18,419 bases of DNA. Source: Scenedesmus sp. ARA3 (taxonomy: Eukaryota; Chlorophyta; Chlorophyceae; Sphaeropleales; Scenedesmaceae). Location: NCBI GenBank assembly GCA_004335835.1, contig RWJK01000719.1, forward strand, positions 1 to 18,419, given 5' to 3'. Positions 10,483 to 18,419 of the stretch are shown here, piece by piece. A model generated the notes under the pieces. The model searched no databases. It was not told where the DNA came from and saw only the letters and a program-made list of their open reading frames with translations. Position 1 is the stretch's first letter, and each line of letters opens with the position of its first letter. Position numbers and translations under genes: made by a program.

Positions 10483-12203
10483 GCAGCTGTAGCAGCAGCA
10501 CCTGCGCAGTGGCAGTGCATGCTGGGGTCCAACTTGGGCGCTGCAGCAGCAACTGCCAGCTGTGCCGGTGGCAATTCCGTGAAGCCCTGCTTGCAGCATG
10601 CGCACCATCATGCAAGTACCTCGTAATACAGCCTGACACCCACGCCACTACATGGCTCCATTCCTGCTGTCAAACGCGCCGTCCTTAATTCTTCATACAT
10701 CACCCACCCACACGTCCTGCCTCACCACCACAACCAAACCCTCATTCACAACAGGAAGCGTAGTACTGGACCTCATCAGCAGCTGGGTGACCTCTTAGGC
10801 ACTATGCCTGCACTGCCAAGTACCACCACTGCGTTTACATTGTCCTGCCCGGAACTGCCTGCAACACCTGGTGGCCCTGCCCTGCCTCACGCTCTACCTC
10901 ACAACAGGCAGCGTAGTGCTTGACCCCTTGAGCAGCTGGGTCACCTCATGTGCACTCACTACCGCGTGCCGTTGTTGCTGTTACGTTGTCCCTTCCGCAA
11001 CTGCCTGCACCGCCTGGTGGCCCTGCCTCACCTCAAACCCTACCTCACACACAGGCAGCGTAGTGCTAGACCTCATGAGCAGCTGGGTGAGCCACCTGCC
11101 ACCAGAAGTGAAGTACGGAAAGGTGCTGGGCCACGGCCTCAACGCTGCGGAGCTGGCCAAGAACAAGCAGATGGACAGCTTCTTTGTGAGGGACCTCAAT
11201 GCAGAGCCGGACGGCTGGGCGCTGGGCGACCAGAGCGTGGATGCAGTGGTGTGCTGCGTGAGGTGCGCCACGTGCCGGCTTGTGCACACAGCGCTTTCTT
11301 GTAGTTGCTTGTGTCTCGGCAGCAGGAAGCAGTGTTTGGTGCAGTTGCTAGTTGCAACATGGCGGTTGACAGGTTATAGCTGTGCATAGGCATGTACCGT
11401 TATTGCAGGACCATGCTATTCCAATGGTGCTGTGACACAGGTGGCCTGGGGCTAAGCAATTACTGCTGTTCATGTCTGAAGTCTGCGGCACCCGCTGCAT
11501 CTCACCTGCTGCCTTGCGTTGCTGCTGCAGTGTGCAGTACATGCAGCAGCCGGAGCGCGTGTTTGCAGAGGTGTACAGGGTGCTGAAGCCAGGTGGTGTG
11601 TTCATCCTGACCTTCAGCAACCGTATGTTCTATGACAAGGTGCGCGGCAATCCATGCAGTAGGATTGACGAGGAGTTCTTCTTGTTTCTCTGCTGTTCCC
11701 ACAGCTGCAGGCCTGTGCATGTGCGAGGTGACAAGCAGTTGCAGCCACCAGTGCAATGTCACAGCTGCGGCAGCGTGGTGTTGGCGGTTTGCCAGCGCCA
11801 CACAAAAGTAACAGTTTTTCAATGCTGGCGTTGCTCCTGCTCCAGCTGGTGTGGTATACACACATCAATCCTTGTGCAGCCACCAAAGCCTGCTATATGG
11901 CGGGGTCTCCAGCTCATCACCAGACAGATTTGCAAATGCCACTCTGCCCTGCAGGCCATTGCAGCGTGGCGGGACGGCACCGGCTACGGCAGGTGCCAGC
12001 TGGTGAAGCAGTACTTCCAGGCAGTGCAGGGCTACACAGAGCCCGAGGTGGTGATGCAGGTGGCGCTGCCTGCAGCGCAGCAGCAGGGCGGGGCGCTGGC
12101 GCAGCTGCTGCCCAAGCAGTTGCAGCAGTTCTTTGCACGCGCAAGCAATGACCCGTTCTACGCTGTGCTGGCGTACAGGAACTTCAAGCCTGACTACTCA
12201 TGA
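9420..12203 (+). CDS. SAM-dependent methyltransferase, probably plastid-targeted, 7 exons, 277 aa
   Basis: Exons: 9420-9499, 9659-9727, 9954-9991, 10267-10347, 11055-11262, 11531-11639, 11955-12203; phases match and the frame closes at TGA. Residues 1 to about 36 are rich in T, S, Q and R with no acidic residue and end in SRRSCRAMAAA, like a chloroplast transit peptide. An in-frame ATG at 9675 (Met33) could give an untargeted form. The core follows: HVDDGFLAQVTQLYRERI, the SAM-binding strand GSVVLDLMSSWVSHLP (90-105), GHGLN (115-119), FFVRDLN (132-138), and the post-I to III segment FAEVYRVLKPGG (170-181). Motif I reads LDLMSSW rather than the textbook GxGxG, which I recall as typical of this conserved but uncharacterised plant/algal Methyltransf_11-like family. 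The substrate is unknown. Exon 5 has two upstream copies inside intron 4. Exons 1-2 are less certain than 3-7. Confidence 0.85.
10391..10480. repeat. (CAG)30 microsatellite in methyltransferase intron 4
   Basis: Thirty uninterrupted CAG units begin 43 nt after the exon 4 donor, followed by CGG and further CAG-like units. It would encode poly-S, poly-A or poly-Q, but it lies in an intron by the splice model. A perfect tract this long is expected to be length-variable. Confidence 0.95.
10755..10798 (+). pseudogene. Exon copy A of methyltransferase motif I (stop-containing)
   Basis: In the same phase as true exon 5 it reads GSVVLDLISSWVTS and then TAG (10796-10798). It has an intact AG acceptor, so using it would truncate the protein. 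TGGGTGACC could act as a weak donor. Confidence 0.75.
10908..10950 (+). pseudogene. Exon copy B of methyltransferase motif I (in frame with exon 5)
   Basis: It reads GSVVLDPLSSWVTS in the exon 5 phase, with an AG acceptor. The 147-nt distance to the true exon start is 49 codons without a stop, so acceptor B would give a protein with a duplicated motif I and a Cys-rich 49-residue insert. Confidence 0.75.
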
Positions 12204-12645
12204 GCAGCCGTGCAAGGAGAGTTGCAAAGCTCGGATGCGTGCTGCACCAGCCTGATGTGTATGCAACTTATAGCCGTGTCTACGGCTTGAAGCCTTGCTG
12301 AGGGTGTAGGCAGTGGTGTGTGATCTGAGCCGTGTTCTGATGTGTTCAACACGTTGTTCGCGATTCCGTCATCAAAATATGCTGAGCATGCATCCAGCTG
12401 GCGCAGAAGAGGCTGAAGCTGTGGGTGCAAAAATCCCTAAGCCAGTTGCCCTTGCACCCAAAACCCTGCAGGGACGTCATACCATGTGTTACACGTGTTG
12501 ATCCCTTGCCAGCTGACAGCCAAAACGTTTCCGTGGAGCAGTTTGTGCGGAAAGTCACAGCAAGCAAAGCAAGCCTGTTAACTGTGCACTGTTCTCAACA
12601 GCTGACCACAGCACAAGCACACTTCCAGCACAGCACAACAGCAGC
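12204..12645. other. Short intergenic region between methyltransferase and thioredoxin genes
   Basis: This must contain both the 3' end of the methyltransferase transcript and the thioredoxin promoter. I saw no TGTAA signal and no TATA box. Two inverted repeats are present: AGCCGT/ACGGCT (12272-12287) and the 9-bp pair at 12422-12460. Confidence 0.5.
12422..12460. repeat. 9-bp inverted repeat, 21-nt loop
   Basis: TGGGTGCAA (12422-12430) and TTGCACCCA (12452-12460) are perfect inverted arms about 200 nt before the thioredoxin ATG. It could be a transcript hairpin or a dyad operator-like site. Confidence 0.7.
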
Positions 12646-13871
12646 ATGGCAGGTGGGCGTGTGCAGGAAGTGCACTCTGCAGCAGAGTGGAACGCAGTCA
12701 AAAACGGTGGTGGAGGCAGCTTTGGCTCTGCGAACGCAGTGGTGGTGGACTTCAGTGCGACATGGTGCGGGCCGTGCCAGCAGATCGGACCCATCTTTGA
12801 GAAGCTATCGCTCCAGTATCCTGCCGTGAAGTTTGTTAAGATTGACGTGGACGAGTGCCAGGTGAGGATGTGGGCTTGAGGGTCGGGTGAGCAGCAACGG
12901 AACGACATCAAGCAACTGCTCTGCATGCACCATACGACCAGCAAGTGCAAGTGGTGCTGCCTGTATCGCCTGATCTACATTCCACATCATATCATCCATC
13001 AAACGCCACAGCAGTCACTTGCAGTAAGCAAGGCATAGGCGATAGACGCTTGTCAGAATTTGCTGCTCTGCAAGTGCTGTGCTGCAAGTGCTGTGCTGCA
13101 AGTGCTGTGCTGCATGGATACTGCTGTGCACACAGGCAGCTGACATCACAGCAACAGCAAACGAACCTGCATACTGTTTCTGACGGCATTGCCATCGCAA
13201 GCAGGCTTGCTCACCTTGCCGCATGCACCTGCTGCTTTTTTGGATCACAGGATGTTGCGGGCGAGTGCGGTGTGCGGGCCATGCCTACCTTCCAGGCTTT
13301 CTTCAATGGGGCCAAGGTGGATGAGCTCACTGGCGCAGACCCTGGCAGGCTGCAGGCCATGATTGCAAAGTGAGCTGCTGGCTGAACATACCCTCATGTT
13401 GATGTGCATGTGCGCAGCTGCCGCTGCAAACCAAGCAGCAGCTGCTGCAGTCGCGGGTTGTCGCCAGATGCAGCCCTTAGCCAGATGCGGATGGCCGTTC
13501 AACATATCGTCGTGTCCTTACAACCACCAGCAGAACGTTGTTTGGCCTGTAAGCACCTTGTGGCTCTGCTGTGTACGGACGTGAAAGTGATGTGGAAGGG
13601 TTCAGCAGCAGATCACATGTCAGGTGGTGTTGCCGTGCATATGGTCCTCGCTGCTCATTCATGTGGCCTCTCACGACTGCTGCCATGCGTTTTGGTGTAC
13701 TACTTCTGCTGCAGGCTGAATGAGAAGGCATCTTCCAGCACCGGAACAGGCCAGAAGGTTGGCGGTTCTGCAGCTTCCAGCAGTGCAGCAGCACCTGCTC
13801 CTGGCACCGATGACATGCGGGCGAGGCTGGCAGCAGCAGCGGAGGCGCGGCTAAAGGCGATGGGGCAGTGA
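12646..13871 (+). CDS. Thioredoxin (h-like, cytosolic) with C-terminal tail, 3 exons, 163 aa
   Basis: Exons: 12646-12861, 13251-13369, 13715-13871; phases match to a TGA. The start has A at -3 and G at +4. Residues 1-112 are a complete thioredoxin fold: [13 protein letters not shown] with catalytic cysteines 41 and 44, FVKIDVDEC, and the cis-proline loop RAMPTF (Pro84), ending at MIAK. It reduces protein disulfides, normally recharged by a thioredoxin reductase. No signal or transit peptide is seen, so a cytosolic h-type is likely. Residues 113-163 are an extra tail: a Ser/Ala/Gly/Pro linker, then a predicted helix [21 protein letters not shown] without its last residue counted as motif. R147 to R157 fit the VCP-interacting pattern Rx5AAx2R. 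If intron 2 is retained, the codon after Lys112 is TGA, giving a standard-length thioredoxin. Confidence 0.93.
13069..13110. repeat. 14-bp tandem repeat, three copies, thioredoxin intron 1
   Basis: TGCAAGTGCTGTGC repeats three times without a mismatch. It lies 140 nt before the exon 2 acceptor and has no evident function. Confidence 0.9.
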
Positions 13872-14360
13872 TCACCTTCGGTGGTCTGGCCTATCGTAGT
13901 TGCTGGATGTCTGCAGTTGGGGTGCGACGGGCACAGCTGGGTGCTGTCTGGTTGACAGCAGCTTTGACAGCAGCTGCGCGCTGCCACACGCAGGTCGCTC
14001 GATGGCGTGCTGTGTGGAGCTTGCAGCGAGTGCCTTGCATAGATTGCAGTTTGCTGCACAAGCATGGCACACAGAGTGCCAACCCTCCGATGGATTATTG
14101 GCATGGGTGTGATTTGCCTGTGTTGGAAGTTTGAGGAGCTTCGCAGCCCCCACCTGGGGTGTGTTGATGCACAATGTGCTTGTTGCACTTGGACGTGTTT
14201 CGGCATGATAGGGGTACGCCAGCGTGCTCTTTTTGACAGCCGCAGCTGCACGTGGGTCAGGGCATGTCCTTTGCGTTGTTGTTTGCATGGTTGCAGGGTG
14301 GCATGATGATGATGATATGATAGTTGTGTAGATTCAAGGCGGTCTCCTGTGCTGTCCGTT

Positions 14361-14365
14361 TGTAA
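14361..14365 (+). promoter_or_regulatory. Candidate polyadenylation signal TGTAA for thioredoxin
   Basis: The motif lies about 490 nt after the thioredoxin stop and is the first TGTAA found downstream. Confidence 0.45.
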
Positions 14366-15175
14366 CACCATCAGATCTGATTATTCTGGAATCATCAAAT
14401 GCGTCTGTCTTGCGTCAGTCCGCCTTGTTGGCGAGAAAATGTTAGCTGGACACTGAGCAGGCAAATAGCTGGATGCAAACAAGACTCAAGGCCCGCTGCG
14501 GAAAGTGCAGGTACACGTAGAGCAGTTCAGATATCCTTTTGAGGGCTGCAGAACGCCATCAACACAGTGCCACATGTCTAACATAGCGTGTGCAATGCGA
14601 ACTCTCTGTCAACACTGTTGTAGTACATGGGGGTGCAGCACTGCATGCATGCACTCAATGCTGCACATGAGGCCAGCCTGCAGGCTTGAGGCCCAACCGG
14701 CCACTGCTGTTTCCACCACCACGCTTGATGATTCAAAGTCCAAGTTGCCAACTTGGTGACCATACTACTGGCACAGCGGGAGCGTTGCCTACTGGATGGC
14801 AGAATAGCAATACTGTTGCACACCTTCGGCCAAATGTTGCTGATACACAAAGGCACAATACCCTAGCACCTGCTGGGCCACATGATGCGTGTCATTATGG
14901 CTGCGCATGCCTGCTGTGCAGTTCCACACTAGTGCCAGAGCTGCATGTGCCTGACCTGCCTGCTAAATCGCACGTGAGTCAACTTAACGTGCGTTGGTGT
15001 TGATGTGGTACATCGCTCCGCATACATGTGACAACATCACGTCATCATGCCGTGAATTTGCTCACACTGCACCATGCTGCTTGCCCCACAAATATGACGA
15101 GTGCTACCTGCACAGGCTGCTTGTTGCTGAATCAAGCAAGCATGTTGCTACACTTTAAGCTGTTAACTCAGCCGT

Positions 15176-15177
<2 letters not shown>

Positions 15178-15231
<54 letters not shown>
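15178..15231. repeat. (GCT)18 tract, 3' UTR of the light-chain gene on the minus strand
   Basis: Eighteen perfect units. In the sense of the minus-strand gene this is an (AGC)18 run about 70 nt after the stop codon, so probably transcribed. Confidence 0.93.
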
Positions 15232-15233
<2 letters not shown>

Positions 15234-15255
15234 TGCCTCCACCATTGTTGCCGTT

Positions 15256-15279
15256 GCTGCTGCTGCTGCTGCTGCTGCT
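15256..15279. repeat. (GCT)8 tract next to the light-chain stop codon
   Basis: Eight units, separated from the longer tract by an interrupted segment. In the minus-strand sense it starts about 20 nt after the TGA. Confidence 0.9.
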
Positions 15280-15298
15280 GAGCTCCCAGGCGGCCCAT

Positions 15299-16150
15299 TC
15301 AGGAAGCTGCATCTTGGATTACAATCAGCACGTAGTCACCCTCTGCACATCCGAACAGCAGCAGGAAGGGGGCGCAAGGGAATTTACCACAGCAACTGTG
15401 CAGGAACAGCATCCCATGTGTGCAGCTGCGCTGTTGCACCATAATGGAAACTGGTCAAAAAAGGCACGCACCACCAGGTGTTGCAGGTGTTGCTTAGCAC
15501 TCTTTGCAGCAGTCGCTGCTGCTGGTATGAACTGAAGGCACACAAAGAGACTTACTTGGGGCCACCATAACTTCGTGCTTGGCGCTGCGCACCCGCAAGA
15601 ACTCTAGGTCATTCTGCAGCAGCACATGCACAAAGTCACCGCAGCCGCAGAAGCAAAAGAGGCACCGCTAACGGCGACAGCACCACGCCTGAACCCATGA
15701 CAGAACGTGTTTCTTGCAAGATAAGGAACATGCGACGCATGCAGACATGCTAGTACTTGCAGTAACCCAGCGGTACCAGATGCAGCACCCCAGGAGCATC
15801 CAATTGATGGTGACGGCACCAACACATTCACACATTCACACAACTGTATGGCACGCTCCTGCTAAGCAAGCATCAAGTTATACCTGCTGTTGGTGCTTGC
15901 AGCCGCTGATGATACACCCTTGCGTGCTGGTCCGTCTGTTTGAGCTGCTTTGCTGCGGCGCAGCACGCTCATGCTGTGCAAGTATGCGCACAACTAGGCA
16001 GCTGCTGAACGGCCGCGCAGTCATTAACAGTCCCCACTGTGCAATTGTGTGGTTGGGCGCACCTGAGGGTCCAGCTCTCGCACCATGTTACGCGCCAAAG
16101 CTGTCAAGCTGGGTACCATGCTGGTGTAATCCTGTGTCAATTGCTCCTGC

Positions 16151-16184
<34 letters not shown>

Positions 16185-16773
16185 TGCTAAATGGCGCAGC
16201 ACTCAAACAAGCACGCATGCCAAGGCTGCTTGTCCACAGTGAGCAGCTGCGCCAATGTAACTCCGTTTGCACTGCTTTGGGTAAGACCTTGTGGTGCCGT
16301 TCAGTGGCTGGTACTACTGCTGTTGCTGGCTGCATCACGCTGCAGTGACAGTGGTGCCAGCAGTACCGCATGTGTCCCCTAGATGCAGTGTTTCAAAACA
16401 AGAGCATAGCGCTGCAACACTCACATCAAGTGTGGTTTTATGGATGCTGCCATCAATTACTGCTATGATGCATCCCAACACGCCCTGCAATTGCATCAGA
16501 GTTGAGAGCTACGTGTGAGAACAAGGAGCACTTCAACAGCACTGCTGAGCAGCAGCAGTGGCAGCAGAGCAGCAACCCTGCCAACTCATCCTAACATGCC
16601 ATGCACGCACATGGCACTTATGAATTTAGTTCCGTGGAGTTTACCTTGTGTTTTCCGATCCGGTCCAGTGTGTCCTGCACTTGCGACTGCGAGAAAAGCA
16701 GATTCCCGCTGCATGAGATGGCCGTGATACTGCAGCTGGGCAGCGTCAGTTCCGAAGTAGATGAGCTCACCAT
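15299..16773 (-). CDS. DYNLRB1: Dynein light chain, roadblock/LC7 family, 6 exons, 96 aa
   Basis: Exons in transcript order: 16773-16771 (ATG only), 16686-16645, 16484-16425, 16146-16063, 15613-15556, 15342-15299. All introns are GT-AG, phases match, and the stop is at 15301-15299. The joined protein has 96 residues, the same length as human DYNLRB1. It is one Roadblock/LC7 domain: SQVQDTLDRIGKHKG, LGCIIAVIDGSIHKTTLD, ALARNMVRELDPQ, NDLEFLRVRSAKHEVMVAPK and DYVLIVIQDAAS follow the family along its whole length. The protein dimerises and binds dynein intermediate chains in cytoplasmic, ciliary and intraflagellar-transport dyneins, so the organism keeps dynein motors. Intron 1 follows the start codon directly, is 84 nt long and has no in-frame stop. 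Retention would give a 124-residue form, but the spliced form matches the family exactly. The symbol is by family likeness; it could equally be LC7a or LC7b. Confidence 0.93.
16154..16183. repeat. (CAG)10 tract at a light-chain intron acceptor
   Basis: Ten units on the plus strand. In the minus-strand gene this is (CTG)10 ending seven nt before exon 4, occupying the position of the polypyrimidine tract. Confidence 0.93.
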
Positions 16774-17269
16774 TATTGTCTTCTAACGTTTTGGCAGTAT
16801 GATACGTTGTTGCTGTTTATGTCGTAGACGGGCTGGCGTCCTGTAGAACCGTGGTCAAACGATTGATAAGGCGAACCTTCAGCCTGTAGTCAGGTTGTCT
16901 CAGCATGCGATGTCAAAGTTTGGGTACTGGGACCTGCACAGGGCCTGTGTCAGCTGCCTACCGAGATGTGTGGGGTTTTGCTGGGCTGTTGCTGGCTAAC
17001 AACTGTCCCCCCTGCTCCTGCTGCTACTGCCGTCCTACGGCAGCAATATCTCCTGCTGGTGGTGCCAAGCATGAGCACGGCTATATATGCCGGTCGCAAC
17101 CGTCGCGATTGGGCGGGGCCCCACTGCCCAGGCAGGTGGGGTGCTAGCGCACGATGATGACGTTTACCATGCTGTGGCACGAACAGCAATGTGGAATACA
17201 GCAGCAGTCGTCCTACAATGTAGCTGCTAGTAAAGCAAGCTGCAACCATCTATGCTGCAGCGCTGTACA
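16774..17269 (-). other. 5' leader and promoter region of the light-chain gene
   Basis: On the minus strand this stretch runs from the promoter elements near 17.1 kb to the light-chain ATG, about 300 nt, and is probably 5' UTR. CTACAG and AAACAG acceptor-like sites at about 16840 and 16812 leave room for a leader intron. No other gene is evident. Confidence 0.45.
17081..17120 (-). promoter_or_regulatory. CCAAT/TATA core promoter, minus strand
   Basis: Read on the minus strand, a GC box (GGCCCCGCCC), CCAAT (17112-17108) and then TATATAG (17087-17081) follow in normal promoter order, with about 20 nt from CCAAT to TATA. Read on the plus strand the order is reversed. Transcription from about 30 nt further on would produce the light-chain mRNA with a 5' UTR of about 280 nt. 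Confidence 0.5.
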
Positions 17270-17732
17270 TCAAAACCAGCTGATTTGTAAGCCGATGCAC
17301 ACTGCAAACTTGGGTGGCGCAGGTACTTGAGCACGTGCTTCGGATGCTTTGCTGCCAGTAGATGCATGCAGCATGCTTTGGGTGCATCTGGCTGCCAAGA
17401 CGGGAGTAGCAGCCTGGGTACTTCTGAAACATGAAGAGCCACCGCCTGACGTGCTTGCCAGGCGCTGTTTGGTACGTGACTCACCGGGCCAGCTTCAAAT
17501 GCCTGAAACCTTCTGACATGCTGATGAGCTGATCATCGGCAAACGCAACGCACTGCAGCAAACAGTTTGCTACCACACAGCAAGTGCAGTGATCAGGCCA
17601 TAGACAGCAGGCCTACCTGCTGCTTGATTGCCACTTACAGCAAGCAGTGTACTGTTTAGAGGTGGGCGGGTCAGAACAGCAATCCGGACGCATGCTATGC
17701 AAGCGTGCAAGTTTCCAACATATACAGAGCAG
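17270..17732 (-). CDS. Tentative 3' end of an unrecognised minus-strand gene
   Basis: Three tentative exons join in frame: 17732-17639, 17552-17485 and 17423-17270, ending in TGA. Splice signals are good: TTGCAG and GTAAGT, TTTGCTGCAG and GTGAGT, TTTCAG. The middle exon reads CVAFADDQLISMSEGFRHLK, which vaguely resembles a WD40 repeat (CVAF.DDQLIS.SEG). The last exon is Ala/Ser/Gln/Pro-rich. I do not recognise the family. All three frames are open over much of the last exon, so chance is a real alternative. Further exons upstream, such as the frame containing FLVRDNLETIALLPGKSS (about 17900-18000), are possible. Confidence 0.25.
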
Positions 17733-17760
17733 CTGCAACTGCGCTCCATACCCAGGACAC

Positions 17761-17786
17761 TTACCAGTTACCAGTTACCAGTTACC
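17761..17786. repeat. TTACCAG heptamer repeat (3.7 copies)
   Basis: TTACCAG repeats three times and is followed by TTACC. On the minus strand this reads CTGGTAA, so each unit is a potential CTG|GTAA splice donor. The repeat ends in GTAAGTG. Confidence 0.85.
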
Positions 17787-18193
17787 AAAGTAGGGCCACA
17801 GGCCCACCCACAAAGGAGCCAGACAAGGCTCATGGGGTCCAGCAAGAATCCAACTAATCTTGCAAAAGAAGGGGGGGGGTGACAGATATCAAGTGTCAGA
17901 GACCTCCACAAGCTCAGAGTACTCAGTCTCTGAGGCACTAGATTTGCCAGGAAGCAAAGCAATCGTCTCAAGATTATCCCGAACCAGAAAGCAGTGATGT
18001 ATGCATGTGGGCCATTGTTGCACATGTATGGTGTGCATCGTGCTGCGATGGTCTTGCTACTTTTGGAGACCATGACGTTTCCATGATTGCAACCATTTTT
18101 TACAATTTGATGAGTGCAAGCTGCTCGCATACGGGATGACATAGAGGTGAGTATTTGTGTGCACACTCGATGTCATCCTCCAGGCTGCGCAGC

Positions 18194-18210
18194 CACTTAC
18201 CAGTTACCAG
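18194..18210. repeat. Second copy of the TTACCAG element
   Basis: CACTTACCAGTTACCAG here is identical to 17758-17774. On the minus strand it gives two tandem donors, GTAACTG and GTAAGTG. Confidence 0.85.
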
Positions 18211-18372
18211 CATGCTGGAGTCCAGCAGACTGGCCAGCCTGGCCAGCAGCATCAACTTGTTGAGCTTCCAAGAGCTGTTGTTTTCGAAAAATCATCGAGC
18301 AGGTGCGTACATTGAAAACTGTTTGTGCACCCCTTCCAAGCATAATCCCGCATGGAGCTCCGGCCCGGCTGC

Positions 18373-18401
18373 GGCACCAGCTCCGGAGGAGCTGCGGTGC
18401 C
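18373..18401. repeat. GC-rich hairpin
   Basis: GGCACCAGCTCC pairs with GGAGCT-gc-GGTGCC: a 12-bp stem with a 3-nt loop and a 2-nt bulge. Function unknown. Confidence 0.7.
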
Positions 18402-18419
18402 AGTTTCCTCTTGTCCACT

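Larger units (their letters stand above)
10755..11098 (+). repeat. Tandem triplication of the SAM-motif exon start
   Basis: Three copies of the 5' part of exon 5 plus its upstream intron lie in tandem, starting at 10755 (A), 10908 (B) and 11055 (C). The spacing is 153 and 147 nt. Each follows an ACAG acceptor and reads G-SVVLD-(LI/PL/LM)-SSWV. The spacers share a CTGCCTGCA...CCTGGTGGCCCTGCC block and CCTCAC runs. Only C continues into HLPPEVKYG and is the functional exon. Confidence 0.9.
13872..15298. other. Convergent intergenic region
   Basis: This separates the plus-strand thioredoxin gene from the minus-strand dynein light-chain gene and should hold both 3' UTRs. A TGTAA (14361-14365) suits the thioredoxin transcript. 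No TGTAA was seen on the minus strand near the light-chain 3' end. I found no recognisable coding exon between 14.4 and 15.15 kb. The right part holds CAG/CTG tracts. Confidence 0.5.
17733..18419. other. Right end, no confirmed gene
   Basis: No protein family is recognisable. On the minus strand a strong acceptor-like tract (C9 then TTCTTTTGCAAG, ending about 17861) and tandem GTAA donors suggest spliced transcription. Several short open stretches lie between them. The plus strand shows nothing convincing. Confidence 0.35.

Noticed and set aside
10035..10688. Long plus and minus frames with poly-Ser, poly-Ala or poly-Leu
   Set aside because: They exist only because the CAG repeat lacks stop codons in every frame; true exon 4 uses only 10267-10347.
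15028..15535. Plus-strand open frames of 119-138 codons with poly-Leu/poly-Ala
   Set aside because: They run through the (GCT)n tracts and antisense to the last light-chain exon, which closes exactly with the roadblock family on the minus strand.
16424..16640. Single-exon reading of the light-chain N-terminus
   Set aside because: The minus-strand sequence after KHK contains stops in frame; the GTAAAC donor and TTGCAG acceptor give the family-consistent KHK|GVLG junction.

Overview
This window looks like nuclear DNA from a chlorophyte green alga, possibly a chlorophycean of the Scenedesmus/Monoraphidium type. The placement is inference from gene architecture, not from any database search. Coding sequence is cut into many short exons by GT-AG introns that typically end in TGCAG. 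CAG/CTG runs are everywhere, TGTAA-type polyadenylation motifs follow some genes, and the proteins are typical plant/algal eukaryotic families.

Layout from left to right: a tRNA-Lys(CTT) gene (279-351) with a Pol III T-run. Then a 16-exon plus-strand gene (1264-8267) whose exons join in frame into a 909-residue kleisin, most like the meiotic cohesin REC8/SYN1. Then a 7-exon plus-strand gene (9420-12203) for a 277-residue, probably plastid-targeted SAM-dependent methyltransferase. Then a 3-exon plus-strand thioredoxin of 163 residues (12646-13871). Last comes a convergent 6-exon minus-strand gene (15299-16773) for a 96-residue dynein roadblock/LC7 light chain, with a CCAAT/TATA-like promoter near 17.1 kb. 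The right end (17.2-18.4 kb) holds only a tentative, unrecognised minus-strand gene. Every named model was built by hand: splice phases match at each junction and each reading frame closes on a stop codon.

The four proteins belong to unrelated processes (chromosome cohesion, methyl transfer, redox, dynein transport). This is ordinary eukaryotic gene order, not an operon or a defence island. The unusual content lies inside the genes. The methyltransferase intron carries two extra copies of the exon that encodes the SAM-binding motif, one of them in frame. The thioredoxin has a C-terminal tail matching the p97/VCP-interacting VIM pattern, and the splice donor that adds the tail contains the stop codon of the canonical-length form. 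The light-chain gene has its start codon isolated from the rest by an 84-nt stop-free intron. CAG/CTG tracts sit at splice sites and next to a stop codon, and a CTGGTAA microrepeat creates tandem splice donors.
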